Source of the DNA: Cafeteria roenbergensis
Taxonomy: Eukaryota > Sar > Bigyra > Bicosoecida > Cafeteriaceae
NCBI GenBank assembly: GCA_008330645.1
Contig: VLTN01000018.1
Span: 434,001-498,000 of the forward strand
DNA length: 64,000 nt
Reading direction: 5' to 3'
The position numbers and the translations under genes were made by a program. The notes beneath the pieces were generated by a model, which was not told where the DNA came from, did not search any database, and saw nothing but the letters and a program-made list of their open reading frames with translations. Of this stretch, positions 50,465 through 61,600 are shown one piece after another (position 1 is the first letter of the stretch; every line of letters starts with the position of its first letter).

Positions 50465-52611
50465 CTACCCGCTGTGCACTGGCCAATGCTGAGCATCCCA
50501 GAGCGCAGCGCACGCGTCCGGGTCGTCCCTGACGGACCCGACAGTCGAGACAGGCACGTCAAGGCGAGCAAGAGCTTCTCCCCGACCCACAGACGGGTCT
50601 GCAAACGCAGGCCACCCCCTGACAGTGTCACCACTGGGCGCAGCGGCTGCGCTACCAGGAGACGCTCCGCGCGCGAACGCTGCGAACGAGTCCATCAAAC
50701 GGTTGCTGAGCTGCCTCTCGACAGGCAAGAAGTTGCCTTCGTAGTTCTCGCAAGTAATGAAGCACGGCTGGCCGAATGCCAAGCTGACGTCTTGGAAGTG
50801 GCTGGCTCCCAGCCGAGGGTCCACAAAGCTGAGCGCGTGCTGCAGCTGGTACATGTAGGTGGGCAGCCCGGACCCGTTGACAACGCCCAGCATTCGCCGC
50901 TGTGGGCACATGAGCGCACCGTCGCTCGCCGCCTGTGCGACCGCCTGAAAGGCCCGAACGTCGGGGTCACTGCCGGCAGCCGGCACGTTGAACTCGGCGC
51001 GGTAAAAGTCGGCGATGGCAGACGCGCTGGCAGCACCCGGGAAGAGCGCGGAAACATGCCCCTCGAGCGAGGATGGCGTGATTGCGGCGACTGGGCCTGC
51101 ATGCGCCCCACCTGTTTCGCCGTTGCCCCTGCCAGAGGTGGAGGTGCTGTTGTCGAAGAGGAAGGAGAGGATGGCAGTGGAGTCGTTGGCTCCCATTCCA
51201 GCTAGGATGCCGCCGGGCACGGCGGCAGTGGCAAAGAGCGGGTCGGACAGCAGCGCACGCAGCTGATGCTTGATGTGCGTCCCGTCAAGCACAGGCGACC
51301 AGCGTCTCCACAGCGCCGGGGTCATGCTTGCCGCCACGGCTTCTTCCACGGGCTTGCTCCGCATGCACGCCAGCGTTGCCTCGTCGGAGCCGGCGCCAGA
51401 GCAGCCGAGCGCACCTGCAAAGGCGGCGCCGTCCTTTTCAGCATCGACCCGCATGGGCAGCGCGTCCCACGCCGCCGACTGCACCAGCACGCGACGGAAG
51501 AAGTCTGTCGAGCTCGGCATTGCAATGTGTTGCAGGGCGCTGATGCCTCCGGCGCCGTGCCCCCACAGGGTGACTTGTCCGGCATCACCGCCGAAGGAGC
51601 CCACGTTCTTGTACAACCACTGCAGCGCAGCCTGTTGGTCAAGCATGCCGTAGTTGCCCGACGTTCCGTCTTGTGCAGTCAGTGCCGAGTGAGCCAGGAA
51701 CCCGAGCGCACCCAGGCGGTACTGCACCACCACGACGATGGCGTCCGCTCGCCTCGCCAGCAGCGACGCGTTGTACAGGCTCTGAGACCCGGACCCGACC
51801 ACAAACCCGCCGCCGTGGAGGAACACCATCACGGGGCGCATCGCGACGCCCTGGGAGCCGTCGGACACAGCCTTGGCGGCCCCATGCGGCGCGAACACGT
51901 TCAATACGAGGCAGTCGGTCTCGGAGGACTCCTGCGCCGTCAGGTCGTACCCTGCAAAACGGGCGGGCAGGTGCGAGGAGCGGCAGCTGGGTCGCCACCG
52001 CAATTGCGCGAGACCCAGGCGGGCGGCGCCGCGCGGAACCGATTCGTCCGGCTCGGCCGCAAGCCCCCACCAACAGGCAGCGCAGGGCGTGCCTACACCG
52101 CCCCGGCCTGCTGCCAACGCCGTCGAGGCGTGCCGGGCAGAAGCAAACAGACCGACGCATCCTGATAGCAAGCTGCCGAGTGCTCACCAAAGGCCTTTCC
52201 CTGCGGGCACACCGGTCCTGGGCGCGTCGCATCCTTCATCTCGTCCCATTTCGTCTCCACAGGAGCTCCCCACCGCACCGGAGCTCGTCCATAGGGCACG
52301 CCCATCCACGAGTCTGCCACTCCGTCGTAAAAGCCATTGATAACGCCAGCGGACGTTCTGACCCGAAGCACGCCCGCCACATCACCCCCCACTTTGATAA
52401 GCACCGCCGCTAAAATGCCCACAGTGAAGAGCGACACGATTGGGACGACACAGCGCGCAACCTTGCGGTTGGGGATCGGCGAGACGTCTGCGTCGCCGAC
52501 CTTGACGTGCGCCCCTGGGCCCAGCGTGAGCAGAGTTCCAGGCCCTGCCGCGTCTGCAATGAGATCCACCTTGCCGAGACCTGCGGCGGCTGGCCGCCGC
52601 GTGGCAGCCAT
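50465..52611 (-). CDS. Membrane-anchored cholinesterase-like protein lacking the catalytic Ser
   Basis: Two exons, 52611-52188 and 51951-50465, are joined by a GTGAGC...TTTTGCAG intron (236 nt, phase 1), giving 636 residues. Residues 1-54 are cytosolic; 55-74 (VVPIVSLFTVGILAAVLIKV) form a signal anchor; the rest is a carboxylesterase/cholinesterase fold on the lumenal or outer side. Clear landmarks: GVPYGRAPV, TDCLVLNVFAP, the oxyanion loop HGGGFVVG, NYGMLDQQAALQW and FGGDAGQVTL. The nucleophile elbow, GESAG in enzymes, reads GHGAG here, so Gly (about 274) replaces Ser. The segment that normally carries the acid (DEG) reads DST. A His in GASHFQDVSLAFG is present. Loss of Ser is known from neuroligin- and glutactin-type adhesion proteins, so a binding role is likely. 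It cannot be a Ser hydrolase as written. Confidence 0.88.
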
Positions 52612-52933
52612 GCCGGGTCGCGGGCAATGGTGCACGTGCGGACAAGTTGAGGTCCGGCGACGGTCAGTGTTTGACTGATTGCAGCTGGCTCTGCCGTTCG
52701 TGTGAGGCTGCACGCGCGGCATCCTTTGCGACGGAGCGGCAGCCGCCCATTTGAGCGCGCGCAGAAGCTGTACAGGGGCAGCCGAGAGCCAGGCTAGCTG
52801 CCTCGAGGCCCGCAGACACTCGCGCCGGACAACACTCCAATCCAAACGCCTGCGCGGTTCGCCTGGCGCCTCCTCGAAAGGAGCCCACCAGCACGGCAAG
52901 CACCGCACTGCCGACCAAACACACTTCGCCGTT
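52612..52933. other. Intergenic spacer between two minus-strand genes
   Basis: It holds the 5' flank of the esterase-like gene and the 3' flank of the coiled-coil gene. Nothing recognisable was seen. Confidence 0.4.
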
Positions 52934-55840
52934 CTACCACGGCATGCGCGGCTGGCCCTGCGCCGCAAAGCGCGAAGCTGGCGCGTTGGCCGCGCTGTGC
53001 AGCTCTGCCGAGCGCTGCATCACGCGTGCGCGCAGCATGGCCAGCTCGTCGGCCGGAGACGTCTCTTGGTGATGGGGGGCGGCAGGTGCCGGCTTCCCTG
53101 GCACGAACGGCGTCGAAGGCGCCAAGGCGAGCGCGTTCGCCGCGGGGCTGGCAAAGGCCGCGAGCTGCCGCGACAGCGACGCGAGGGGGGGGTGTGCGAC
53201 TGACGCGCCACCGAAGCGAGCGGCTGCCGTGGGGGGCAGAGGGGCGGGACCCGCGGGAACGGGGCGCCGGGAGAGGGAGAGGGCGGCGGTGGCTGCCGAG
53301 GTGGGCGGGCGAGGCGGGGGCCGGCGGCCCTTCCGCGACGGTATGGGCGGGGGCGCACGACCGCTGGCGGAGGCCCCGGTGGTGGTGAGCGGGGGTGGCG
53401 CTGCTCCCCCTCTGCCAGCTACCGTGGGCCGGTGCGCTGGCACTGCTGCCTGGCTTGTGCTTGCAGGGGCGGCCGCTCCAACGGCAGCAGCCTCCAGGCG
53501 GGTGACGGAGGATGCGCCGGGCCCGGTGGAGGGCGACGGGGCGGCGAGCCGGCCCGCACGCTCGCCCTCGCTCGAGGCGGACCCGGTCTCAGCAGCATGC
53601 GGCTGGAGCGAAGCAGCGCCGGTGCCAGCAGCGGCCACCGACTCGCGGCTGGCCGGAGCAGGAGCTGGTGCCGGAGCCGGAGCCGGAGTTGCGGCAACAT
53701 CAGCTGGTGCCGGAGCAGGAGCTGGTGCCGGGTCAGCCTCGGGCGAAGCCACAGCCGAAGGGCCGGCAGAGCTCGTAGTCGGGGATTCGGGCGGAAGCGG
53801 CAGCGCCGACGATGGCGGCATGGGTTCCATCCCCTGGCCGGCAGGGCCCCCGAGAGCCGGCTGGGGCTGTGTGCCGCGAGGAGGGCCGTCCGCTCCTTGC
53901 TCGGCGGGCGAGTGGGCTTGGACGGACGCAGACGCAGAAGGAGCGGAGGCGCAGGCGGAGGCGGAGCGCGAGGTGTCGCTGTCGGGCGCCGTCCTCTCCG
54001 GCGCCGGCACCGGCACCGGCGCGTGCAGCTGCTGTGGACGGGAAGGTCCCGTCTCTGGGCGGCTTGGCACAGCCTGGGCACTGGGTTCGTCCTCGGCCGT
54101 CGCATGGCCGGCCTGCGGCGCCGAGGCCTGGGCCGGGGGCGAGGCTGGGCTCCTGACGAGGTGCCCCGCGGAGTGTGCCCGGAAGGACATGCGGCGGAGA
54201 AGGCCCGCCTTGGGGCTGCCGCCGGGGCTCAGGACGCCGCTGGTGGTGGCGGCAGCGGCTTCGGCGTCCTCCTCGTCGCTGTGGGCGGGGCCGTCTGTGC
54301 GGCCCGGCCTCTGGCCTGCTCCGGCACGAAGACTGCCCCCGGCCTCCGCATCCGCGGCCCTAGCCTCGGCATCCGCGGCCCTAGCCTCGTCATCCGCGGC
54401 CCTAGCCTCGGCATCCGCGGCCCTAGCCTCGTCATCCGCGGCCCTGGCCTCGGCATCCGCGGCCCTAGCCTCGGCATCCGCGGCCCTAGCCTCGGCATCC
54501 GCGGCCCTAGCCTCGGCATCCGCGGCCCTAGCCTCGGCATCCGCGGCCTTGGCTCGCAGCCCCGCGCTCTCGGCCTCTGCCGCCTCCAGCCGGCTGAGCA
54601 GCTCTGCTGCTCGGGCCTCTGCCGCGGCTGCCTTATTGCCCACAGCGGCCTCGCGTCTCTCAGCGTCGCTCAGTTTGCCTCTCAGCTCCGCCGCCTCTCT
54701 CCGGGCTGCCTCCGCCTCTTGGGCCTGGGTCTCACGCTCTGCCGCAGTGGCGTCCAGCTCCTCGCGCATGTCCCCCAGCACGCGCTGCCACAAGCCCTTT
54801 GCCTCGGCGAGCTGGGACGCCTTGCCGCGGTAGGCCTCCCGCTCCGCCTCCACGGCCGCCCGCGCGTCCGCGAGTCGCTTCTCAGCTGCGAGGCGGCGTT
54901 CTGCCTCTGCCGCCGTGGCGGCCTGCGCGCGGGCCAGCGCCGCCGAGGCAGCGGCTTCCCTCTCCTCCAGCTCCTGCTCGTGAGCGGATCGCTCCGACGA
55001 CAGCGCTGCCACCGCCCGCTCCTGCTCCTCCCGCAGCCGCGCTGCCTCGGCCTCGAGCCGCACCACTGTCGCCACCGCCGCCGCAGCCCGCGCCTCTGCC
55101 TCCCTCGCAGCGGCGCTGCCGCTTCCAGAGCCCGGGCTCGCCCCCCCTGAGCGCACCTGCGCCTCCAGTTCTGCCAACCTGCTCTGCAGAGCCATCTGCT
55201 CCTTGCGGCTCTGCTTGACGATGTCGCGCATGCGGCGCTGGGCGGCCTTGAGCGAGCGCCGCAGACGATCCTCCTCCACGCCGTCGGAGGCCGGGGCGGG
55301 CGCCGGGCCGGGGGACGTGGCGCTCTCGGCGTCGGCGTCCGTCTCGGTGCTAGGAGGCGGGTGTGCCGCAGCGGGGAGGGTGGGGGGCTTCCCAGCCGCT
55401 GCGGTCGTGGGGCTGGCCCCGCGCCCGGCGGCCAGCACGCCTGCCAACGGCGCGGGAATCTTGCCCTTGCGAGGCCGCGGCTCTCCGGCATCAGCCCTCG
55501 ACCGGGGCCGCGATGACTTGGCCCTCGGGACCTTTGACGACTTTGGGGTGCGGCCGGTGCGGGCCTTGGGCGCAGCGCGGGCGCGGCTTGGCGCGGGAGC
55601 CGGGGGCGCCTCGTCGCGAACCCCTTCGGACGCATCCAGCTCCATGGCGTCGTCCATCTGGTCGAAGTGTGAGTCTGGGCGATACCCAGCCTCGGACGCG
55701 AGCTCCGCAAGCGACGAGGCCAGGCCCGATCCCGCGCCGTTTTCGATGCCAAGTTGCGCGCCTTCCGCCTTGGCGTCGGCAATCATCGCGTCCAGATCAG
55801 CCAGCTCGGACGCCCGGTTCCTCCGCGGCACAGACGCCAT
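52934..55840 (-). CDS. Coiled-coil and Pro-rich low-complexity protein
   Basis: About 968 residues (Met at 55840, MASVPRRNRASELADLD; the frame is open to 55855). Residues 1-60 contain an acidic helical block, followed by a basic Pro/Arg segment with SPR/KSSR-like stretches. From about 195 to 520 a long coiled coil runs (RSLKAAQRRMRDIVKQSRKE, then many E/A/R heptads), ending in perfect seven-residue repeats AEARAAD from a 21-base minisatellite. The C-terminal 450 residues are Pro/Ala/Ser-rich, with PPPIPSRKGRRPPPRPP resembling an SH3 ligand. No catalytic domain was found. It could be a cytoskeletal or trafficking scaffold, which is speculation. It is divergent from the ArfGAP gene and might be co-expressed with it. 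Confidence 0.7.
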   Translation of the reverse strand: MASVPRRNRASELADLDAMIADAKAEGAQLGIENGAGSGLASSLAELASEAGYRPDSHFDQMDDAMELDASEGVRDEAPPAPAPSRARAAPKARTGRTPKSSKVPRAKSSRPRSRADAGEPRPRKGKIPAPLAGVLAAGRGASPTTAAAGKPPTLPAAAHPPPSTETDADAESATSPGPAPAPASDGVEEDRLRRSLKAAQRRMRDIVKQSRKEQMALQSRLAELEAQVRSGGASPGSGSGSAAAREAEARAAAAVATVVRLEAEAARLREEQERAVAALSSERSAHEQELEEREAAASAALARAQAATAAEAERRLAAEKRLADARAAVEAEREAYRGKASQLAEAKGLWQRVLGDMREELDATAAERETQAQEAEAARREAAELRGKLSDAERREAAVGNKAAAAEARAAELLSRLEAAEAESAGLRAKAADAEARAADAEARAADAEARAADAEARAADAEARAADDEARAADAEARAADDEARAADAEARAADAEAGGSLRAGAGQRPGRTDGPAHSDEEDAEAAAATTSGVLSPGGSPKAGLLRRMSFRAHSAGHLVRSPASPPAQASAPQAGHATAEDEPSAQAVPSRPETGPSRPQQLHAPVPVPAPERTAPDSDTSRSASACASAPSASASVQAHSPAEQGADGPPRGTQPQPALGGPAGQGMEPMPPSSALPLPPESPTTSSAGPSAVASPEADPAPAPAPAPADVAATPAPAPAPAPAPASRESVAAAGTGAASLQPHAAETGSASSEGERAGRLAAPSPSTGPGASSVTRLEAAAVGAAAPASTSQAAVPAHRPTVAGRGGAAPPPLTTTGASASGRAPPPIPSRKGRRPPPRPPTSAATAALSLSRRPVPAGPAPLPPTAAARFGGASVAHPPLASLSRQLAAFASPAANALALAPSTPFVPGKPAPAAPHHQETSPADELAMLRARVMQRSAELHSAANAPASRFAAQGQPRMPW
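54351..54561. repeat. 21-base coding minisatellite, about nine to ten units
   Basis: Unit CCGCGGCCCTAGCCTCGGCAT, with variants CTCGTCAT and GGCCTCGG. Read on the minus strand each unit is exactly one heptad, AEARAAD or DEARAAD, so copy-number change lengthens the coiled coil without a frameshift. Confidence 0.93.
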
Positions 55841-55855
55841 CGCGTTGCGACGCAA

Positions 55856-56246
55856 GGCGTGGCACAGTCAGCGCCTTGAGCTGCTTCAGCGGTGCTGCCG
55901 CTCCAGAACACGGTCCGCGAGGCGCACAGCCTCGGGGCTGCAAGTTTCCGCGCAACCGCAGACTCGTTCGCCCCACGAGCGCTCTCGCCTGAGGACTGCA
56001 GACGGGCCTCGGAGCGGCGGAGCGCCTGTGCGTTGGCGCAGAGGACTCCTGGATGACGCTGGCCCGAGACGTTGCTCCGCAGGCGCGCCATCAACTCTGC
56101 CCTGACTCTCCGGCCCGCCGACCCCGAACTGGCCCGCTCCGAGCACTGCCGCCCACCGAGAGCTCCCCGCCGCCGCGTCCCTTGCGGCGCCGCCGGGCCG
56201 CAGCTTCGCCGCCCCCTCCCCTCCCAGCACCCCCGAAGTCTTTCCG
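55856..56246. other. Divergent promoter region, coiled-coil gene / ArfGAP
   Basis: 391 bases between the starts of two divergently transcribed genes. No TATA-like or other core motif is evident. Confidence 0.5.
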
Positions 56247-57970
56247 ATGTCGTCGAAGCTCAGTGAGTCATGCGCCGAAGGCCTGCAGCGGCTCAGCGAG
56301 GCGCGGCCGCGGATCGGGAGGCGGCCGCGCGCCGCTTCCCGCGAGAATTGCGCTCGAGGCTGCAGCCCGGGCTGTGGCTCCGTGCAAGCGGCCGCAGCAA
56401 TGCGAGGTCGCGTCCTTGCCACCCCTCGGCGCTGAGCTCTTGCCCGCAGGTCGCGAGCAATGCGCCGAGTTCTTCAGGAAGGCCACTGTGGCTCCGGCCA
56501 ACAAGGTGGGCAACCACGACCGCCCGCGCTTGCGCCTCTCGCCCGGGCTGCGCTGGCCGCGCCGCTGAGCGGGTCGCGCCCCTCCCGCCGAGCGCCAGCT
56601 GCGCAAGCCATCACTGTTCTTGTCAGCGCGCTTTCCCGGGCTGCTCAGCCGCGCGGCCCCTTGCAATTGCATGTCAGCGCGTTGAAGCTGCCGCTTGTTC
56701 GCTGTGCCGCTCGCAGGTTTGCTTTGACTGCCCCACGCGCAACCCGCGGTGGGCAACAGTGACCTACGGCGTGTACCTGTGCATGGACTGCTCCGCCGTG
56801 CACCGCAAGATGGGCACGCACATCACATTCGTGCGCTCGCTGGACCTGGACCAGTGGTCCGAGGCGCAGCTCATGCAGATGGCCGTCGGCGGCAATGGCC
56901 GCGCCAAGGCGGGCTTCATCGCCAACGGCTACCACGATATGCGTGGCAAGGCGACTACCAAGTACGCCAGCGGTGCTGCGGCGGCCTACAAGGCCAAGCT
57001 GCGCGCCACGGCGGACGCACAGCTTCGCGCCGGCCGCAAGGCCATCGACCTTGCCGGAAGCTCCAGGGACATGGCATCCTCGCCCTCGGCATCGCCCACG
57101 CCTCTGGACAGCGTAGGCAGCGCGGACGACGCCCCGCTGGGCAGCGCCTGGGTGGACATGCGCTCAGCCGAGGCGGAGGCCACGGCCGATGACGCGCGCC
57201 GCCGCGCGGACGAGGACTCTCGCAAGCCCATCGTCATGCGGCCCGTCGTCGCGCCCAAGGGATCCCTCTCCGTCGCCGCCATCGCCGGCGGCCCCTCGAT
57301 CACGCTTGGCCGCAAGCCCGCTGCCGCTGCCTCCGGCGACGAGCCTGCTCCTGCCGCCCCCGCCGCCTCCGCGGCCGCCTCGTCTGCTGTCGCTTCCAAG
57401 CCCAAGGGAGACGACCCGTTCGGTGACGACTGGGGCTTTGACGCGGGTGCAAGCCCCGCCGGCAACGACGCCGACGCCCGGGCCTCCCAGGAGAAGGACG
57501 ACGCCGCGCTCGCCGCGGCGATGCAGGCGGCAGAGCTCGGCGGCGGCGCAGGTGCGGGCAGCGCCGCGTCGCGGGCCCTCGCGGCCGCAGAGGCGCCCTC
57601 ACTCTACCAGAAGTCGGGAGCCGCCGGCTCTGCGGGCCTCGCCTCCGGCTCCGCCGCGCCCGGCTCGGCGCGCAGCCCCGCTGCGCGGGCTGGCCTCTCC
57701 CGCAAGGGCCCTGGCGTGGCCCGGCCGGCCGTTAAGCGTCCCGGCCTGGGCTCCGTCGGCGCTGTGAGCGGCGCGGCGCGGGCGGACAAATCGACCACCG
57801 TGGACCGCTCGCGCCTCAAGAGCGTGGGCGTGGGCAAGCCTGGCCTGGGCGGCATGCCTGTCGCAGCGCGGCCCACCCCCCCCGGCCTCGGGTCTGGTGC
57901 CCCCGTTCGCGGCGGCACCACGTCTGGCGTGGGCGCTGCCACTCGCGATGACTTCTTCGACCAGTGGTAG
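56247..57970 (+). CDS. ArfGAP2/3 (Glo3)-type Arf GTPase-activating protein
   Basis: Three exons: 56247-56262, 56450-56505 and 56717-57970 (441 residues). The first exon codes for only five residues and one base; donors are GTGAGT and GTGGGC, and all phases match. The spliced N-terminus [19 protein letters not shown] runs straight into the zinc finger CFDC...CMDC with [15 protein letters not shown], which fits the ArfGAP2/3 pattern. The arginine finger lies in [12 protein letters not shown]. The ArfGAP domain spans about residues 8-125. The tail is Ala/Ser/Pro-rich with [10 protein letters not shown] and a C-terminal DDFFDQW, possible adaptor/coatomer contacts. Such proteins stimulate GTP hydrolysis by Arf1 on COPI vesicles at the Golgi. 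Confidence 0.92.
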
Positions 57971-58625
57971 AACGGACGGACGCCCCGCCGGCATCGGCAG
58001 TCGGCTCTGTCGCCCCTGCCTGCCCAGCCCCTGCGTCTTGCCGCGACTGGGCCGCGTCCGCGCGCGCCCGTCGCGCGCGCTGGCCCTTGTCTGCCCCTCG
58101 CTTGCGTGCTGGTATGGACTGCCGCAGCTCAGTTGCAGCGGCGCCACGCACTCCTGCCAACGACGAACAAACAGCGCGATATGCCCCAGCAGCCGGCACT
58201 CCGCCAAGCGCGCACGCCCGATCGCGCGCACTGCAAGTTGTGCAAGCGCGCTCTGGGACACGTCAGGGCCGCATGGCCCGGCCGCTCACGTGGCCCTGAC
58301 TCCCCAGACACCGACTGCCAGACTGTCCACGCGTGAGTGTGAGCGGGCACGGAGCGGGAGGCACGGTTCAAGCGTGTGGGGGGACATGTGTTAGCGTGAT
58401 TGGGGCATGGTTCAAGCGTGTGGGGGTGCAGTCGCTGCCACCAAGCCGAGCGCTGTGCAACCGTGTCTCCTCGGCGCTTGCAGCACGAACCGGCGGGGAC
58501 GGGGAGGGGGCTGAGCGAAGGAATGACCAAAGGAGGCGACCCCTCCCCACCCTCAACGCAGCACGACCAGTCGATTCACGCAGACAGGGGACAGCACCCC
58601 CCCCCCCCCCACTTTCCCCGCTCAC
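57971..58625. other. Convergent spacer with poly-C run and a short direct repeat
   Basis: The spacer lies between the ArfGAP (+) and NOL11 (-) 3' ends. A direct repeat of GGTTCAAGCGTGTGGGGG occurs near 58364 and 58410. A run of 14 Cs occupies 58597-58610, close to the NOL11 stop. No coding signal was seen. Confidence 0.6.
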
Positions 58626-61600
58626 CTAGGCCTCGACCTTGGGCATCCGCATGACCTCCTCCATATAGCCAGGCAGGGCAGCCTCGGGGTGCGGCAGGCG
58701 TTGCAAGGTGTGGGCGAGGTGACCGCGCAGGTCGGCCATCGCCTGGGCGCCGCTGCTCAGCTCCGACACCACGCCGCGGAGGCGACGCAGCACACCGAGG
58801 GCGTCGCCGACGGCGGGGCCGGTGCCAGCTGCGGCAGAGCTGGCGCTCACGAGCAGGGCAGGGAATGCCGCATCGAGGAGCACACGCACCCAGTCGAGAA
58901 GGCGGCCCAGCGGCGGGAGCGGCGTGTCCGGGAGCGGGGAGCCCCACGCGGGGGTGGAGTCGCTCCGACCCGCGGACGAGTCTCCGCCACGGGACGCAAT
59001 TGTCTTGGCGAGGGCGGCCTCCGTGGCAGGGTCCATGCGGCGGCGGCGGGCGCGGCGGTCGCCGGCCACCCTGACTGCGCTGGCGGCCACAGCAGCGGCC
59101 TGGGCCCGGGCTGCAGCCTCTGCCGGGGACTCCGCACTGGAGGACGACGAGGAAGAGGAGGAAGAGGAGGACGAGGCGGGGGCAGCGCCGTCTGCCTCCG
59201 CCGCGGTGAGGGCGGCTGCGGCTGCGGCAGCTCCCGCGGCCGCTCCGGCGGCCACAGTGTCAGCCAGGACGGCGTTCTCGGCCAGGAGATCCACCACTGC
59301 GCGGGGCAAGGTGCCGGCCTCGCGGGCGAAGCGCTCGGGGAAGGCCACCGCGAATCGGCGGAGGAGGCGGGTGAGACCGGCGAGGGCTGCCGCTGCCTCG
59401 TCGCCCGAGAGGCCGCCGCCGCCGAGCGCGCTCTGGAGGAAGACGTCGTTCCTCTCGCGGCGCGCGCAGAGGACCAGAACGTGCTCCAAGCCGCGGGTGG
59501 CGGCCAGGGCACGCCCGGCAGGGGGCTGCTTCAGCTGGGTCTTGCGCCGGCCGGCTGCGACGGCCGCCGCCCGGGCAGCGGCGTCCTGCTCGTCCAGCTC
59601 GACGATGTCCACGCCCTGCGACTGCCAGCTGCGACGCACCCACTCGACGAAGGCGTGAGGCTTGTCCGAGTCGTCGGCAGCGCCAGAGGCGGCCGCCCTC
59701 ACCGCGGCCCGCAGGATGGACGCGAGCACGCGCTCCGGGAGCCCGCGCACGTGGCGCACTGCAGCGTCCACCACGCGCCAGCGGCCGGCCGCCAGCGCGT
59801 CGCGGACCAGCGTTGGGCAGGCGGCGTGGTCCACGCGGCCCGTGTCCAGCAGGTCGAGCAGCAGGGAGCGCCACTCCGCGGACGGAGAGCGGGACTCCGA
59901 GTCGCGGGCGCGCTTGCCTGCGCGGCGGCCGGCCTTGGCGGCAGAGACGTCAGCTGCGTCCGGGGTGCGGGCGAGGCCTGCTGCGGCGCAGCGTCTAGCG
60001 GCCGCGGCTACGATCTCTGCGGCCACGACCTCGGGGCAGCCGGGGGGCGAGGCGAGCACGTCGACGGCGCTGAGGGCGGCACGGCAGGCGGTGGCGTCGG
60101 GGGCGGCCTCCACGCCGCTGAGAGCAAACTCCTCGGCGGCCACGTCGCCAGCACGGCGCATGGACGCGGCAGCGTTGGACCAGGCCACAAGGCGGAGGGG
60201 GCGGGTGCCGAGGCGAGCGGCCGCGGCGTCGGCAGCCATGACGGCAGGGTCCGACGGGTCAGCTGCGGCCTCCGAGCCGGAGAAGAGCGAGGCGCCGTCC
60301 ATGACGACCGGGAGAGCAGCGCCGGAGGCGGGGGCGCCGACGCCGGGGGGCACGGGGGCGGCGGACGTGGCGGCCGATGCCCGGGCGACGGGGTCGCTGG
60401 GGCGGAGGAGGCGCGAGGTGGCCGCCACCCTGCCGAACGCCGAGGCCAGCGAGGGCGCCCGGAGGGCGAGGCGAGCCAGGGTGACGCAGAACGGGGCGGC
60501 GACGCAAAGCATGCCCCCGTCAGCGGCCACAGTCGCGGTCACGAGCGGGTCGGCGGGCGGGGCGTGCGCGGAGGCCGTCGAAGGCGCCGAGGCCGGCGGG
60601 GCGGAGAGGATGGAGGGATCCACGACGGAGGAGGACCGGCGGCGGCGGACGCGGCCGCCAGAAGCAGCGGGCGGCGGGTTGGAGGCGGCGGGGCGGCTGG
60701 GGGCGGCCGCCTCCGCGTCCGCCTCCGCGGGGAGGGCGGCAGAGGCGTCCCCGTCGTCGCCGGCCACGGTCGTGAGGCGCTGCGCGACAGCGATGCCGTG
60801 GCGCGCGTCCCATACGCTGACGATGAGTCCGGCGGCCTTGCCTGCATCGGCCGCGGCAGCGCTGGCAGCGTCCGCCGAGGGCTTGGGAGCGGCGACCAGC
60901 ACAAGGCAGCCAGGCTCCACCGCGAAGGCGCGCGCGGCGCCGGGCCAGTCGGCGCCTGCGTCGGACGCGGCGGCGGCGGAGGCGGCGGTGGCGGAGGCGT
61001 CCGATCCCTCAGTGCAGCGGAGGATGGCGCGCTGGGGGGCGTCGAGGAGGCGGGTCCAGGCGACCTCGGGGCGCGCTAGGTACCACAGCGGCCTGACGGG
61101 GAAGGCGAGCGACTGGACGGCCCCGCTCTCCCACACGACGGTGAGGCGCAGCAGGGCCTTGTGGAGGCAGGCGGTCACAACGGCGGCGCCAGGCTGGCTG
61201 CCCGGCGGGGTCGGGAGGTCGTGGTCGGCAGAGAGCTCGACTGACACGTCGAGGGTGCCTGGGGCGGCGGCGGCGGGCGCGGCCCCGTCCTTGGCGGACC
61301 GGCCCGCCTCAGCCCTCGCCGCTGCCGCCCGGCGCGACACGATGCGGTACACCACGAGACGCGCGCCGCGCGCGTCGGCACTCGCCGCGAGGGAGGAGGG
61401 GTGCTGCGCCACGGCGATGAGGAGGTATGTGCCCGTCTCGGAGCCCTTGAGGGCGACCAGCCGCGCCCAGCGGAGGCGGCGGCCATCGGGCCGGGCGGGG
61501 GTGCGGGCGAGGCACTCCGGCGCGGAGGCGCTGCTGGTGGGGGCAGTGTAAAGGCCCACGGAGCCGTTCTTGTGGACCACCACCACGGCGTCGAGGAAGC

